Source: an uncultured Bacteroidales bacterium (GTDB taxonomy: Bacteria > Bacteroidota > Bacteroidia > Bacteroidales > UBA932). From it: DNA of 64,000 bases. Position 1 is the stretch's first letter; each line of letters opens with the position of its first letter. Where the stretch lies: assembly GCA_902491795.1 (NCBI GenBank), contig CABUIX010000002.1, positions 3,003 through 67,002 on the forward strand, written 5' to 3'. Below, one piece after another: positions 33,643-44,126 of the stretch. Both the position numbers and the translations under genes were made by a program. The notes under the pieces were generated by a model. The model saw nothing but the letters and a program-made list of their open reading frames with translations, was not told where the DNA came from and did no database searches.

Positions 33643-35112
33643 TCAAAGGAGCGCCTTCCTTACGGCCGCCTTCCATGCCGCCCTTGCCTCATTCATCCTG
33701 CGTTCCGAGGCTCTGCGGGAAAATCTCCTTCCGGATTCCCAATGATCCTTGAGTTCATCCACGGACCGCCAGATGCCGACCCCGAGACCGGCCATATATG
33801 CGGCCCCAAGGGCAGTGACTTCGGACAAAGATGACCTGATGACCTCAGTTCCGAGGATGTCGGCCTGGAACTGCATGATAAGATTGTTCTCGGATGCTCC
33901 GCCGTCCACCTTGAGTTCAGAAATCAGAATGCCGGCATCCCTTTCCATTGCGGACACGACATCCATGGTCTGGAAGGCAATGCCCTCCAGGGCTGCGCGC
34001 GCAATATGGGCCGCCGTTGCCCCGAAAGTAAGCCCCACTATCACTCCGCGGGCATTCTGGTCCCAATACGGGGCTCCCATTCCGGTCAGTGCGGGGACAA
34101 AATACACTCCGCCGCTGTCTGGCACCGAAGAGGCAAGGGCCTCAATTTCCGAAGATTTCTTTATTATTCCGAGCCCGTCCCGCAGCCAGCGGACAACTCC
34201 TCCGCCGACAAAGATGCTGCCTTCCAGTGCATAATCGACCCTGTCCCCTATTTTCCACGCCACCGTGGTCAGCAGGTGGTTTTCCGAGAACACCGGCTTG
34301 TGGCCGCAGTTCATCAACAGGAAGCAGCCGGTCCCGTACGTGTTCTTAACGGATCCTTCTTCAACACACAACTGCCCGAAAAGGGCCGACTGCTGATCTC
34401 CTACAATCCCTGCAATGGGTATCTTCTGTCCGGAAACCACCGCCTCGCCCACGACTCCTGACGAATCACAGACTTCAGGAATCATCGAATCCGGAATCCC
34501 GAAAAGCTCAAGCAGTTCCTTGTCCCACTCGAGTGTGTTGATGTTGAACAACATGGTACGGGAAGCGTTGGTGACGTCAGTCACATGCCTGGCACCTCCG
34601 GTAAGATTCCATACAAGCCATGAATCCATGGTCCCGAAACGCAGCCGGCCGGCCTTCGCCTTGGCCTGTGCGCCGGGCACATTGTCAAGAATCCAGCGTA
34701 TCTTCGTGGCGCTGAAATATGCGTCGGCTATCAACCCGGTCTTGCTTCTGATCATCTCTTCGAGTCCTTTTGCCTTAAGGTCATCGCAGAACTCCGAAGT
34801 CCGCCTGTCCTGCCACACGATGGCATTGCATATCGGGCGGCCCGAAATGGCATCCCACACGACTGTCGTCTCGCGCTGGTTCGTAACGCCTATTGCACGG
34901 ACCGACCCTTCAGGGACACTGCCCAAGGCCTCAGCCAGCACAGACCGCACCGACTGCCATATTTTCATTGCATTCTGTTCCACCCAGCCCTGCCTCGGGA
35001 AAAGCAGGGTCGTCTCACGCTGGAAGCTTGAAACCAGGCGTCCTTCCGAGTCAAACAAGATGGCCTTTGAACTTCCGGTCCCCTGGTCGAGAGCCAAAAT
35101 ATATTCTTCCAT
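33643..35112 (-). CDS. glpK: Glycerol kinase
   Basis: A 489-residue FGGY-family kinase forming glycerol 3-phosphate. Signatures: [17 protein letters not shown] near 5-20 (phosphate-binding), [11 protein letters not shown] near 78, [12 protein letters not shown] near 243, and [12 protein letters not shown] near 298, with a C-terminal [19 protein letters not shown] block near 402. No transporter or dehydrogenase of the glp system is adjacent. A -7 box sits only 5 bases before the ATG at 35112, so the mRNA may be leaderless. It precedes polA by 70 bases on the same strand. Confidence 0.95.
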   Translation of the reverse strand: MEEYILALDQGTGSSKAILFDSEGRLVSSFQRETTLLFPRQGWVEQNAMKIWQSVRSVLAEALGSVPEGSVRAIGVTNQRETTVVWDAISGRPICNAIVWQDRRTSEFCDDLKAKGLEEMIRSKTGLIADAYFSATKIRWILDNVPGAQAKAKAGRLRFGTMDSWLVWNLTGGARHVTDVTNASRTMLFNINTLEWDKELLELFGIPDSMIPEVCDSSGVVGEAVVSGQKIPIAGIVGDQQSALFGQLCVEEGSVKNTYGTGCFLLMNCGHKPVFSENHLLTTVAWKIGDRVDYALEGSIFVGGGVVRWLRDGLGIIKKSSEIEALASSVPDSGGVYFVPALTGMGAPYWDQNARGVIVGLTFGATAAHIARAALEGIAFQTMDVVSAMERDAGILISELKVDGGASENNLIMQFQADILGTEVIRSSLSEVTALGAAYMAGLGVGIWRSVDELKDHWESGRRFSRRASERRMNEARAAWKAAVRKALL

Positions 35113-35117
35113 ATCTG

Positions 35118-35125
35118 CAAACTTA
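35118..35125 (-). promoter_or_regulatory. -7 box TAAGTTTG 5 bases before the glpK ATG
   Basis: Exact TAnnTTTG match on the minus strand; the five bases CAGAT separate it from the ATG at 35112, so transcription should start at or beside the initiation codon. Confidence 0.55.
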
Positions 35126-35147
35126 CACAATTTCCGCGAAGTCTTTA

Positions 35148-35155
35148 TATTTTTG
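35148..35155 (+). promoter_or_regulatory. -7 box TATTTTTG 5 bases before the hydrolase ATG
   Basis: Exact TAnnTTTG match; CATGC then the ATG at 35161. It is back to back with the glpK box. Confidence 0.55.
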
Positions 35156-35160
35156 CATGC

Positions 35161-36072
35161 ATGGAAACCCTGAAACTCAAATCCCCGGCCGACGGGCTCG
35201 GACTCTCAGTCCTGGTGAGGGAGGCTGAAGGCTTGCCGAAATGCACAGTCCAGATTGTTCACGGGATGTGTGAGCACAAGGAAAGATATCTGCCCTTCAT
35301 GGATTTTCTTGCATCACACGGATGTACCTGCGTGATCCACGACAACAGGGGGCATGGGGCTTCAGTCATTGATCCGGAAGACCTCGGATACATGTACAAG
35401 GGAGGATGGAAAGCCATGGTGGCCGACATCGGGGCGGTAGCTTCCTGGATATCCGGAGCCTTCCCAGACAGGAAGCGCAACCTGATAGGCCACAGCATGG
35501 GGTCGATGGCTGTCCGTTCTTTTGCAAAGCGACATGACGAGATGATCGACAGCCTGTTCGTCGTCGGCTCACCTTCCGACAATCCCGTGAAAGGCGCCGG
35601 AAAACTCCTCGCATCAACGATATCTCTGCTGAGGGGCGACAGATGCAGGCCGGCCATTCTCCAGAAGCTCAGCTTCGGAAGCTACAACCGGAGATTCAGC
35701 GACGAAGGCTGGAACAGCGCATGGGTATGCTCCGACAAAAGCATTCTGGAAGAATACCACAGCGATCCTCTGTGCCAGTTCCGCTTTACCGCCAACGGAT
35801 TCTCCGGCCTCATCGGGCTGATGCAGGATTGTTATTCCCTGAAAGGATGGAAGATGTCGAATCCCGGATTGCCCGTGCACTTTCTGTCAGGCGCAGACGA
35901 CCCGTGCATGATATCCGAAAAAGCCATGCAGAAGTCAATGGCCAGCATGCGGCGAGCAGGATACGGTTCCGTGGACTGCAGGCTCTATGCCGGCATGCGT
36001 CACGAAATACTCAACGAGACAGGTAAGGAAGAAGTCTGGAATGACATTCTCGGACTTCTCGCATCAGAATGA
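35161..36072 (+). CDS. Alpha/beta hydrolase, monoacylglycerol lipase/lysophospholipase-like
   Basis: A 303-residue serine hydrolase of the Hydrolase_4 type. The oxyanion segment is [12 protein letters not shown] near 37, NRGHGAS near 61 follows, and the nucleophile serine lies in GHSMGS near 108. The acid is probably in LSGADDPCM near 244 and the histidine in MRHEIL near 279. There is no signal peptide, so it is cytosolic. Its stop overlaps tadA by ATGA. It lies divergent from glpK, which would suit lipid-derived glycerol use, but that is only suggestive. Confidence 0.82.
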   Translation: METLKLKSPADGLGLSVLVREAEGLPKCTVQIVHGMCEHKERYLPFMDFLASHGCTCVIHDNRGHGASVIDPEDLGYMYKGGWKAMVADIGAVASWISGAFPDRKRNLIGHSMGSMAVRSFAKRHDEMIDSLFVVGSPSDNPVKGAGKLLASTISLLRGDRCRPAILQKLSFGSYNRRFSDEGWNSAWVCSDKSILEEYHSDPLCQFRFTANGFSGLIGLMQDCYSLKGWKMSNPGLPVHFLSGADDPCMISEKAMQKSMASMRRAGYGSVDCRLYAGMRHEILNETGKEEVWNDILGLLASE

Positions 36073-36527
36073 CAAAGCAAGCTGACGAATTTATGGAAGA
36101 CGACGAAAGATACATGAGGGAAGCTCTCAAGGAAGCCGAGGCGGCACGCGAAGAAGGCGAAATCCCGATAGGTGCCGTTGTCGTATGCAGGGGTAGGATC
36201 ATCTCCCGCGGCCACAACATGACCGAAATGCTGCATGACCCCAGCGCACATGCCGAAATGATCGCCCTAACGGCAGCAACCGCCGCAATAGGAGGCAAAT
36301 ATCTCAGCGACTGCACCCTGTATGTCACTGTGGAGCCTTGCCCCATGTGCGCAGGTGCCTTGAACTGGGCGCAACTCGGCAAACTCGTGTTCGGGGCAGA
36401 TGATCCAAAACGCGGATATTCACTGTTCAGCCCCTCCCTTCTGCATTCCAGGACAGAAGTGCACAGCGGGGTGCTGGCCGAACAATGTTCTGCTTTGGTA
36501 AGCGAATTCTTCAAAAGCCGAAGATAA
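36069..36527 (+). CDS. tadA: tRNA adenosine(34) deaminase TadA
   Basis: A 152-residue zinc deaminase that converts A34 of tRNA-Arg(ACG) to inosine. Zinc ligands and catalytic Glu: HAE (H61, E63) and PCPMC near 91-95. EIPIGAVVV and GADDPKRGYS are further TadA segments. A second in-frame ATG lies at codon 9. It is cotranscribed with the hydrolase gene and followed 118 bases later by the tRNA-Gln gene. Confidence 0.93.
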   Translation: MTKQADEFMEDDERYMREALKEAEAAREEGEIPIGAVVVCRGRIISRGHNMTEMLHDPSAHAEMIALTAATAAIGGKYLSDCTLYVTVEPCPMCAGALNWAQLGKLVFGADDPKRGYSLFSPSLLHSRTEVHSGVLAEQCSALVSEFFKSRR

Positions 36528-36627
36528 GGAGCCGAAGGCAGGACACATGCCCGAAAATGCCGGAAAGTGCGGACGATGCCACCCGAAGAATTGCTGCGGG
36601 GTACCGTTCCAGCAGAAATTTATTTGT

Positions 36628-36635
36628 TATATTTG
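36628..36635 (+). promoter_or_regulatory. -7 box TATATTTG for tRNA-Gln
   Basis: Exact TAnnTTTG match ending 10 bases before the mature tRNA 5' end, which is normal for a short tRNA leader. Confidence 0.6.
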
Positions 36636-36645
36636 CAGTCGGAAT

Positions 36646-36716
36646 TGAGGTATGGTGTAATGGTAGCACTACAGATTTTGGTTCTGCCTGCCCAGGTTCG
36701 AATCCTGGTACCTCAA
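36646..36716 (+). tRNA. tRNA-Gln (anticodon TTG)
   Basis: 71 bases without CCA. The acceptor stem TGAGGTA pairs perfectly with TACCTCA and the discriminator is A. The D arm has GTAATGGTAGC, the anticodon loop TTTTGGT centres on TTG, and the T arm CCAGG-TTCGAAT-CCTGG is perfect. The outermost anticodon-stem pair is A-C. The TTG anticodon reads CAA/CAG. Confidence 0.95.
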
Positions 36717-36744
36717 CTGAAGTTAACCGCATAAAACCAATTCC

Positions 36745-38595
36745 ATGAAACATTTCCTGATCATTGCAGGGGTGCTGGCCTTGTCAGCGCTCTCTCTTTC
36801 GGGCCAGGACCAGAATGAAAGATTCTACAACTATGAAGTCCTGACTCCTCAGCGCAACAATTCGCGCACAGTTCCAAAGCCCAAGGTAAACGGATGGGCA
36901 TCTGAAAGAATCAAGGAAAATCTCGGGCGCGGACTTGTGGCCGTAAAACTCCAGAAGGGGGTATATCTCGGATGGAGGCTGCTTGAAACTGATGATCCGT
37001 CAACAGGATTCGACGTGTACCGTTCTTCAAACGGAGGCAGGACATTCCGCAAGATCAACTCCAGACCGATAACGGCTACAACCGACTACACGGACAAGTC
37101 CGGCTCGCTCAAAAGCATCTACCGCGTCGTTCCGGTTATCGGCGGCAAAGCCGGCAAAGAATCGGAAACAGCCGCAGTTCTTCCGCAAAACTATCTTGGA
37201 ATCAAGTTCAGGGGCGACTATGTATGCCAAAAAGTCGGCGTCGGAGACCTTGACGGCGACGGAAGGCTTGACTACGTGGTCAAGCAGCCACAGCAGCGCA
37301 CCGACCCGGGAGCATGGCACAGAAGCGACGACACTTTCAAACTTGAGGCATACCTTGCCGACGGCACCCTTCTCTGGACAAGAGATCTCGGATGGAACAT
37401 TGAGCAGGGCGTTTGGTACTCTCCGTTCGTTGTTGCCGACCTTGACGGCGACGGCAAGGCCGAAGTTGCAGTGAAGACGGCTCCCGTCGACAAGGACTAC
37501 CGCGACGAAGCAGGACGCGTGGTCGGCAATGTGCCGTACAACTACAACGGAAAACCCGGAACGTCGCCCTACGGAGTATGTCCCGAATACCTTTCCGTTC
37601 TTGACGGAATGACGGGCGATGAGCTCGACCGAGTGCCCTGGATAGAGCAAAGCCCTGAATTCGGTGACTACAACCGCAACAACCGCAACCAGATGGCAGT
37701 TGCCTTCCTTGACGGCAAGACGCCATGCCTGATCATCAACCGCGGGACATACCGCAAAATGGCCGCCGACGCATATCAGTTCTCCGGCGGAAAGCTGCAG
37801 CTGCTGTGGGAGTGGAACGGAGACCAGGAAAACCCTGTGATCCGCTCGCAGGGGGCCCACCAGATTGTATGCGCCGACATTGACGGCGACGGAAGGGACG
37901 AAGTCGTGATGGGTGCCGTGGTGCTCGACGACAATGGAGAAGCTCTCTGGAGCGCAGGCATAGGACATCCAGACAAGGCCATCCTGGCCGACATCGACCC
38001 CGACAATCCCGGACTGGAAATACTGTTCGGAGCCGAAGTATGGCACGACAAGCGCGGGGTCTGCCTGGTAGACGCGGCAACAGGCAAGGAGCTCTGGAAC
38101 ATAGGCGAGCCGACATCCCACGTCGGGAATGCAATGGCTGTCGACCTGGATCCTTCAATCCCCGGACTGGAATGCTTTGCCGAAGAGGACAAGAAAGGCG
38201 GGAAGACAGGAGAAACGAAGTATATCTTTGACTGCAAGGGCAACCGCATAGGCAAGACGGAAGATGTTCCTCCATGCACCGACTGGGCCTGGTGGGATGC
38301 CGACAACCTCCGTGAATACCCTGTACGCACAGACGACGGCTTCAGCCTTGCGAAATACAAGGGAGACAGGGTTCAGGACGGTTTCGAAGGCAGCATAATG
38401 ATGATATGCGACCTTTTCGGAGACTGGAGGGAAGAGATCGTCACTGTAGTAAACGGCGAACTGAGGATCTACACCACGACCATCCCGGCAAAGGACAGAA
38501 GGACAACATTCCTTCAGGATCCTCTGTACAGATCATACATCTACGACCGTTCGATGGGCTACCAGCAGTCCCCCTCCCCAAGCGTCAATTTCTGA
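36745..38595 (+). CDS. Rhamnogalacturonan lyase family (PL11-like), secreted
   Basis: A 616-residue secreted protein with a signal peptide ending near SLSG-Q. The N-terminal fibronectin-like part has GRGLVAVKLQKGVYLGWRLLETD near 55-77, a hallmark of YesW/YesX rhamnogalacturonan lyases. The catalytic part is an eight-bladed propeller with calcium-binding DLDGDG or DIDGDG loops near 168, 232 and 377. It would cleave pectin backbone by beta-elimination. No SusC/SusD, sensor or other pectin gene is nearby, so it lies outside a polysaccharide locus. Confidence 0.87.
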   Translation: MKHFLIIAGVLALSALSLSGQDQNERFYNYEVLTPQRNNSRTVPKPKVNGWASERIKENLGRGLVAVKLQKGVYLGWRLLETDDPSTGFDVYRSSNGGRTFRKINSRPITATTDYTDKSGSLKSIYRVVPVIGGKAGKESETAAVLPQNYLGIKFRGDYVCQKVGVGDLDGDGRLDYVVKQPQQRTDPGAWHRSDDTFKLEAYLADGTLLWTRDLGWNIEQGVWYSPFVVADLDGDGKAEVAVKTAPVDKDYRDEAGRVVGNVPYNYNGKPGTSPYGVCPEYLSVLDGMTGDELDRVPWIEQSPEFGDYNRNNRNQMAVAFLDGKTPCLIINRGTYRKMAADAYQFSGGKLQLLWEWNGDQENPVIRSQGAHQIVCADIDGDGRDEVVMGAVVLDDNGEALWSAGIGHPDKAILADIDPDNPGLEILFGAEVWHDKRGVCLVDAATGKELWNIGEPTSHVGNAMAVDLDPSIPGLECFAEEDKKGGKTGETKYIFDCKGNRIGKTEDVPPCTDWAWWDADNLREYPVRTDDGFSLAKYKGDRVQDGFEGSIMMICDLFGDWREEIVTVVNGELRIYTTTIPAKDRRTTFLQDPLYRSYIYDRSMGYQQSPSPSVNF

Positions 38596-38606
38596 AACAA
38601 CTTCAC

Positions 38607-38647
38607 AAAAAAAACGGACCCGACAGCAATGCGGGTCCGTTTTTTTT
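38607..38647. terminator. Bidirectional terminator
   Basis: An eight-A run, stem CGGACCCG/CGGGTCCG, 9-base loop and an eight-T run. It ends the rhamnogalacturonan lyase gene and the convergent MFS gene. Confidence 0.92.
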
Positions 38648-38651
38648 GTCT

Positions 38652-39857
38652 TCATGCGCCGACAGCCTTCGGAGGCCTGACATCAGGAAGAAATGCAGCG
38701 ACAACACCGAGCAGGGGAAGGAAGGAACTTACCCTGAAAATGAACTCTATGCTTGTGGAATCCGCAAGCCAGCCAAAAAATGCCGAACCGATGCCGCCCA
38801 GACCGAACATGAGTCCGAAAAACAATCCTGAAACCATACCGACCTTGTCCGGAATCAGGTCTGTCGCATACACGACTATTGCCGAAAATGCGGAAGCAAT
38901 CACGAGACCGGAAGCGACCGCAGCCGCAATGGTCCAGGGCAGGTCAAGCCATGGCAGGGCAAGAGTGAACGGGGCCGCTCCAAGTATTGAGAAAAGAATC
39001 ACATACTTGCGGCCGAAACGGTCTCCAAGGAATCCGCCAAGCAAGGTCCCGACAGCAAAAGCCGCCAGATATCCGAACAGGCAGAACTGGGACTGCTGCA
39101 CGGTGACGCCGAACTTCTCCATCAGGAAGAAGGTAAAATAGCTGGTCATGCAGGCATTGAAGAAATACTTGGAGAACAGCATCAGCACAAGTATGCACAT
39201 GGCTGTCCGTACCCTCCTCCTCGGCAACGGAGACGGCAACACCTGCGTCCCGGTCCCTGAAAGCCTGACTTTCTCCAGGATGCGGCTGTACCACCTCCCG
39301 GCCCTGGCAAGCAGCAATACCGCAACAAGAGCAGCCGCGGCCAACGTTCCGACGGCATGCTGCCCAAACGGAAGGACCAGCCATGCAGCGAGCAGAGGAC
39401 CAAAAGCGCTGCCCCCGTTGCCTCCTACCTGGAAAATCGACTGTGCGAGACTCTTCCTTCCTCCGGACGCAAACTGCGTGATTCTTGAAGCCTCCGGGTG
39501 GAACACCGACGAGCCGCAGCCTATCAGCGCCACTGAAAGCAGAATCAGCATGAAGTCAGGGGCGAAGGCAAGGGCAATAAGTCCCGAAAGCGTAAAGCTC
39601 ATCCCCACGGAAAGGGAATATGGCTGAGGGTGGCGGTCGGCATACAGCCCCACAAAAGGCTGGAATATTGAGGATGCAAACTGAAAAACCAGAGTAATGA
39701 TCCCTATCTCGGCGAAACTGAAATCATATTTGTCCTTCAGCAAAGGATACATTGCCGGAATCACCGACTGGATCATGTCATTGAGAAAATGACAGAACCC
39801 CATAGTGAACAATACGGAATACGCCGTACGGACCACAAAATCCTTTTTTGCCATCAT
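38652..39857 (-). CDS. MFS transporter, fosmidomycin-resistance (Fsr)-like
   Basis: A 401-residue major facilitator with 12 predicted helices. It opens with GFCHFLNDMIQSVIPAMYPLLKDKYDFSF, characteristic of the Fsr group, and has the loop 2-3 signature as GLYADRHPQPY and later LGDRFGRKYV. Fsr proteins export fosmidomycin, but natural substrates are unknown. The gene is alone on its strand, and no exact TAnnTTTG box was found in the short upstream region. Confidence 0.87.
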   Translation of the reverse strand: MMAKKDFVVRTAYSVLFTMGFCHFLNDMIQSVIPAMYPLLKDKYDFSFAEIGIITLVFQFASSIFQPFVGLYADRHPQPYSLSVGMSFTLSGLIALAFAPDFMLILLSVALIGCGSSVFHPEASRITQFASGGRKSLAQSIFQVGGNGGSAFGPLLAAWLVLPFGQHAVGTLAAAALVAVLLLARAGRWYSRILEKVRLSGTGTQVLPSPLPRRRVRTAMCILVLMLFSKYFFNACMTSYFTFFLMEKFGVTVQQSQFCLFGYLAAFAVGTLLGGFLGDRFGRKYVILFSILGAAPFTLALPWLDLPWTIAAAVASGLVIASAFSAIVVYATDLIPDKVGMVSGLFFGLMFGLGGIGSAFFGWLADSTSIEFIFRVSSFLPLLGVVAAFLPDVRPPKAVGA

Positions 39858-39920
39858 TCAAATGCGGTATAAGGACAGAACCCCGCAAAGCCGGATACAG
39901 ACCAGGGCTGCCCCATAAAC

Positions 39921-39952
39921 TTCCGGTGCCGGCTTTTCGGCCGGCACCGGAA
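39921..39952 (-). terminator. GC-rich hairpin after infB
   Basis: Perfect 13-bp stem TTCCGGTGCCGGC/GCCGGCACCGGAA with a 6-base loop, 5 bases beyond the infB stop. The T-tract is weak (GTTTATG). Confidence 0.65.
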
Positions 39953-39956
39953 TCTT

Positions 39957-42842
39957 CTACAGCGTTCTCTTTATCTCGACTATCTGGAATGCCTCGATTA
40001 TGTCGCCTTCCTTTATGTCATTGTACCCGGCGATACTCATTCCGCATTCCTTTCCGGCAATAACCTCCTTTACGGCATCCTTGCCTATCTGCAGGGAACC
40101 AAGTTCCCCGGTAAACACAACTATGCCGTCACGGATAAGCCGAACCTTGGATTTCTGGACCATCTTGCCGTCCTTGACAAGACATCCGGCAATGGTGCCG
40201 ACCTTGCTGATGTGGAAAGTCTGCTTGACCTCGGCAGTGGCAATCACCTCCTCCTTCTTTTCAGGCTCAAGCATACCTTCTATACCATCCTTAACCTCGT
40301 TGATGCAGTCGTAGATGACCGAATAGAGACGGATGTCGATCCCCTCGCGTTCAGCAGCCTTGCGGGCCTCAACCGTAGGACGGACCTGGAAGCCGACAAT
40401 CACCGCATCAGAAGCCTCAGCCAGAAGAACATCAGATTCCGAAATGCCTCCGACAGCCTTGTGGATCACATTCACCTTGACCTCTTCTGTCGAGAGTTTG
40501 ATCAGCGAATCCGACAAAGCCTCAACCGAACCGTCCACATCACCCTTGACAATGATGTTGAGTTCCTTGAAGTTGCCGATGGCAATCCTTCGGCCGATCT
40601 CTTCAAGAGTCATGTGCTTCTGGGTCTTGATGCCCTGGATCCTCAGCAGCTGTTCCCTCCTCGCCGCAATGCTCTTTGCCTCACGCTCGTCGGCAAGCAC
40701 ATTGAATTTCTCGCCTGCCGGGGGAGCGCCGTTGAGTCCCAATATTGAAACAGGGGTTGAAGGGCCTGCCTCCATGACCTTCTGTCCACGCTCGTTGAAC
40801 ATCGACTTGATTCTTCCGTAATTGCTGCCGCAAAGCACGATGTCTCCCGGACGCAATGTTCCTTCCTGAACAAGCACGGTAGCGAGATATCCGCGGCCCT
40901 TGTCAAGCGAGGACTCGATCACGGCTCCGGCGGCGGGCTTGTTCGGGTTTGCCCTGAGGTCAAGCAGATCGGTTTCAAGAAGCACCTTTTCAAGCAGCTT
41001 GTCGACATTGATTCCCTGCTTTGCAGAAATCTCCTGACACTGGTACTTCCCTCCCCAGTCTTCAACCAGGATGTTCATCTCGGCGAGTTCCCTTCGTATT
41101 GTGTCAGGATTAGCTCCCGGCTTGTCTATCTTGTTTATCGCGAACACCATCGGCACTCCGGCGGCCTGGGCATGGTTTATGGCCTCAACGGTCTGGGGCA
41201 TCACAGAGTCGTCGGCAGCGATGATGATGATCGCGAGGTCCGTCAACTGTGCACCTCTCGCACGCATAGCGGTAAACGCTTCATGACCGGGAGTATCGAG
41301 GAAGGTGATGTGGCGGCCGTCAGGCAACTCCACATTGTATGCACCGATGTGCTGCGTGATTCCTCCGGCCTCTCCTGCAATCACGTTTGACTTGCGTATA
41401 TAGTCCAGCAGCGATGTCTTTCCGTGGTCGACATGTCCCATCACCGTGATGATTGGCGGCCTCGGAACAAGATCCTCAGGCTTGTCCACCTGCTTGGAGC
41501 TGCTAATTTCCTCCGAAATGTCAGCCGTCACGAACTCGACTTTGTAGCCGAATTCTTCGGCAACGAGGACAAGTGTCTCGGCGTCAAGCCTCTGGTTGAT
41601 GGACACCATCAAGCCAAGACTCATGCAGGCGCCTATGACCTTAACGACAGGGGTGTTGTCCATCAGAGTGGCAAGGTCATTGACGGTAACGAATTCCGTA
41701 ACCTTCAGAACCTTCTTTTCCGCAGCGGCTTCGGCCTGCTCCTCCTGTGAACGCTGGGCGGCAGCCTCCCTCTTCTCCTTGCGGTACTTGGCTCCGAAGT
41801 TGTTCTTCTTGCCCTCGTTCATCTTGGCATATGTCTCCTTGACCTGCTTCTGGATCTCCTTCTGCATCTCCTCCTGCTCGCTTTCGCTCATCGCAGGCTT
41901 GAAGCGCGACTTGTTCCTGTCCTTCTTCTTTCCGGCTCCCTGCTGCTGATTGTTGTTGCCCTGACGGTTGGCCTCCTTCTTGGGAGACCTCTCTATGTTT
42001 GCTCCGGCCTTGGCAACGTCAACTTTCTGTGTGCCCTTGCTGATGCGCTCGCGCTTCTTGGACGGCTTGCGGAACTGGCTGAGATCAATCTTTCCTACAA
42101 CCTTCAGTCCGACACCGCCGTTGCCTTCAGGAGCGTCTGACGCTTCAGTAGTGGCCGGGCCTGCAGTTTCAGGCTGCACACCGGATGACACGGCAACCGG
42201 GATTTCATCTTCGGAAGGCATTGCAGCACTTTCCGCCTCCGGCTCCGGGACAGATTCCACGACTGGCTCCACAGGCACTACAACGGGCTCGATCTTCTCT
42301 TCCGCAAGCTCAACAGACTCGGGCTCCGGCGCCGGTGCAGACTCTTCCGCAACGGGCTGAGCCTCCGGTTCAGGCTGTTCAGCCAGAGGTTCCGGTTCAG
42401 GCACAGATGTCTTTTCTACAGGCTCCTCCGCCTGTGATTCCGGCTGCTGCACCTCGGCAGCCTCCTTTGCCGCTTCACCGGCAGGAGCAGCTGTTTCTTC
42501 GGCCGGAGACTGAACATCTTCAGCAGCCTTCTTCTGGTTGATGAAAGTATTGCTCTTGATTATGGTCTCAGGCTCATGTTCATCCTCCTCCTCGACATCC
42601 TTGCTGCGCTTCTTGTTGCTCTTTTCGATTATCTCCGTAATCTTGACGTCAACCTTGTCGGCTGCCTGTTTCAGTTCCATATCCTTGCCGAACTGCTTGT
42701 CAATTGCCGGAAGAAGTTCATCCGAAACTTTCACGTTCGGATTCACCTCAACCTCAACTCCCTGCTTGCGCAGGAAATCCACCAGGATGTCAAGTCCTAT
42801 GTTGTACTGTCTGATTATTTTGCTTAGTCTGATATCTGCCAT
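39957..42842 (-). CDS. infB: Translation initiation factor IF-2
   Basis: A 961-residue GTPase that places initiator tRNA on the 30S subunit. The N-terminus has an IF2N-like fold ([17 protein letters not shown]), then a long acidic region rich in Glu, Pro and Ala (about 110-240) and a basic coiled coil. The G domain starts near 467 with GHVDHGKTS, then DTPGHEAFT and [10 protein letters not shown]-terminal IF-2 domains follow, with [12 protein letters not shown] and GECGMS-like [12 protein letters not shown] near the end. It is the last gene of the rimP-nusA-infB operon. Confidence 0.97.
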   Translation of the reverse strand: MADIRLSKIIRQYNIGLDILVDFLRKQGVEVEVNPNVKVSDELLPAIDKQFGKDMELKQAADKVDVKITEIIEKSNKKRSKDVEEEDEHEPETIIKSNTFINQKKAAEDVQSPAEETAAPAGEAAKEAAEVQQPESQAEEPVEKTSVPEPEPLAEQPEPEAQPVAEESAPAPEPESVELAEEKIEPVVVPVEPVVESVPEPEAESAAMPSEDEIPVAVSSGVQPETAGPATTEASDAPEGNGGVGLKVVGKIDLSQFRKPSKKRERISKGTQKVDVAKAGANIERSPKKEANRQGNNNQQQGAGKKKDRNKSRFKPAMSESEQEEMQKEIQKQVKETYAKMNEGKKNNFGAKYRKEKREAAAQRSQEEQAEAAAEKKVLKVTEFVTVNDLATLMDNTPVVKVIGACMSLGLMVSINQRLDAETLVLVAEEFGYKVEFVTADISEEISSSKQVDKPEDLVPRPPIITVMGHVDHGKTSLLDYIRKSNVIAGEAGGITQHIGAYNVELPDGRHITFLDTPGHEAFTAMRARGAQLTDLAIIIIAADDSVMPQTVEAINHAQAAGVPMVFAINKIDKPGANPDTIRRELAEMNILVEDWGGKYQCQEISAKQGINVDKLLEKVLLETDLLDLRANPNKPAAGAVIESSLDKGRGYLATVLVQEGTLRPGDIVLCGSNYGRIKSMFNERGQKVMEAGPSTPVSILGLNGAPPAGEKFNVLADEREAKSIAARREQLLRIQGIKTQKHMTLEEIGRRIAIGNFKELNIIVKGDVDGSVEALSDSLIKLSTEEVKVNVIHKAVGGISESDVLLAEASDAVIVGFQVRPTVEARKAAEREGIDIRLYSVIYDCINEVKDGIEGMLEPEKKEEVIATAEVKQTFHISKVGTIAGCLVKDGKMVQKSKVRLIRDGIVVFTGELGSLQIGKDAVKEVIAGKECGMSIAGYNDIKEGDIIEAFQIVEIKRTL

Positions 42843-42848
42843 TCCGTA

Positions 42849-44117
42849 TTAGTCTTCGAATTCTGCTTTCAATATTTTGAACACTTCTGCGACGGTCTCG
42901 TCCTCAAGATCAGCCCTCTTGGCTATGTCTTCCTCTGAGCATGCAAGCACAGACTTCGCCGTATCGCAGCCTATCGACTCCAGACGATCGATGATCCACT
43001 GGTCGATGACATCAGAGAATTCGCTGAGCAGAACGTCCTCCTCATCGGAATCTTCTCCCTTCGGCAACTCCCTGTATACCTCAATCTCGCGGCCGATCAG
43101 CATGCCGGCAAGCTGGATGTTCACGCCATGCCTGCCGATTCCCTTGCTCACCTGATCAGGCTGCATGAAAACCTTCACCTTGTCGTCAGGGTTTTCACCC
43201 ATTTCGATATATGAGACCACTGCAGGATTCAGAGCTCTCTGAATCAGCAGCTTGGGATTCTGAGACCACTGTATCACATCAATATTCTCATTGCGGAGCT
43301 CCCTGACAATGCCCATAATCCTTCCGCCGCGCACACCGATGCACGCTCCTATAGGATCTATGCGGTCATCATAAGACTCAACGGCGACCTTGGCCCTCTC
43401 TCCGGGGACACGCACCACCTTCTTGACGGTGATCAGGCCGTCCGCAATCTCGGGCACTTCCTGCTCAAAAAGTCTTTCGAGGAACTCGTTGGATGTACGG
43501 CTCAGGGTAATGTACGGCGTCGTGTTGTTCTTCATTTCGACGCTCTTGATTATTGCCTTTACCGAATCACTCTTCTTGAAACGCTCTCCGGGAATCTGCT
43601 CGCTCTTCGGTATGTGCAGCTCGTTCCCGTCCTCGTCGAGGATGAGCACCTCCTTGGACCAGGTCTGGTAAATCTCGCCATAGAAAAGCTCGCCTATCTT
43701 TTCAGAATATTTCTTGTAGACATTAGCCTTCTCGATGTCCATTATTCGGCCCTGCAGATTCTGGCGGATATTGAGTATGCCCCTGCGGCCGAACGCGGCA
43801 AGCGGAAGCAGCTTGGAGTACTGGTCACCGATCTCATAGTCGTCGGCATCACCGCCATCCTCGCGTATACCGTCAAGAGTGATCTGGGAATTGGGATTTT
43901 CAACTTCCTCGACCACGTCAAAGTTCTGGTAAATTTCACAGGTTCCCTTGTCCACATTGACAATCACGTCGAAATTGTCAGACGAGCCGTATGTCTTGGC
44001 TATCTGCGTCAGGAAAACATCCTTGAGGACCTGCATCATCACAGGCCTGTCAATGTTCTTTTCCTCCTTGAAGTCCTTGAACGCGTCAATGAGCGTTATC
44101 ACTTTCTCTTTTTCCAT
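42849..44117 (-). CDS. nusA: Transcription termination/antitermination factor NusA
   Basis: A 422-residue RNA-binding factor that acts with RNA polymerase. It has the NusA N-terminal domain, an S1 domain (about 130-200), and KH domains with IGACIGVRGGRIMGIVRELRNENIDVIQW near 285 and GIGRHGVNIQLAGMLIG near 333. The short acidic C-terminus (SEEDIAKRADLEDETVAEVFKIL) keeps a helix-hairpin-helix-like part. It lies 9 bases after rimP and 6 bases before infB. Confidence 0.96.
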   Translation of the reverse strand: MEKEKVITLIDAFKDFKEEKNIDRPVMMQVLKDVFLTQIAKTYGSSDNFDVIVNVDKGTCEIYQNFDVVEEVENPNSQITLDGIREDGGDADDYEIGDQYSKLLPLAAFGRRGILNIRQNLQGRIMDIEKANVYKKYSEKIGELFYGEIYQTWSKEVLILDEDGNELHIPKSEQIPGERFKKSDSVKAIIKSVEMKNNTTPYITLSRTSNEFLERLFEQEVPEIADGLITVKKVVRVPGERAKVAVESYDDRIDPIGACIGVRGGRIMGIVRELRNENIDVIQWSQNPKLLIQRALNPAVVSYIEMGENPDDKVKVFMQPDQVSKGIGRHGVNIQLAGMLIGREIEVYRELPKGEDSDEEDVLLSEFSDVIDQWIIDRLESIGCDTAKSVLACSEEDIAKRADLEDETVAEVFKILKAEFED

Positions 44118-44126
44118 CAGTCGTAT

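Noticed and set aside
37027..38121. 364-codon frame antisense to the rhamnogalacturonan lyase
   Set aside because: Composition is that of a shadow of a gene rich in GAC/GGC codons; the plus-strand frame has a signal peptide and calcium motifs.
42240..42500. Repetitive GAG/CCG-rich stretch in infB as a tandem repeat
   Set aside because: It is the ordinary acidic Pro/Ala/Glu linker of IF-2 with irregular spacing.
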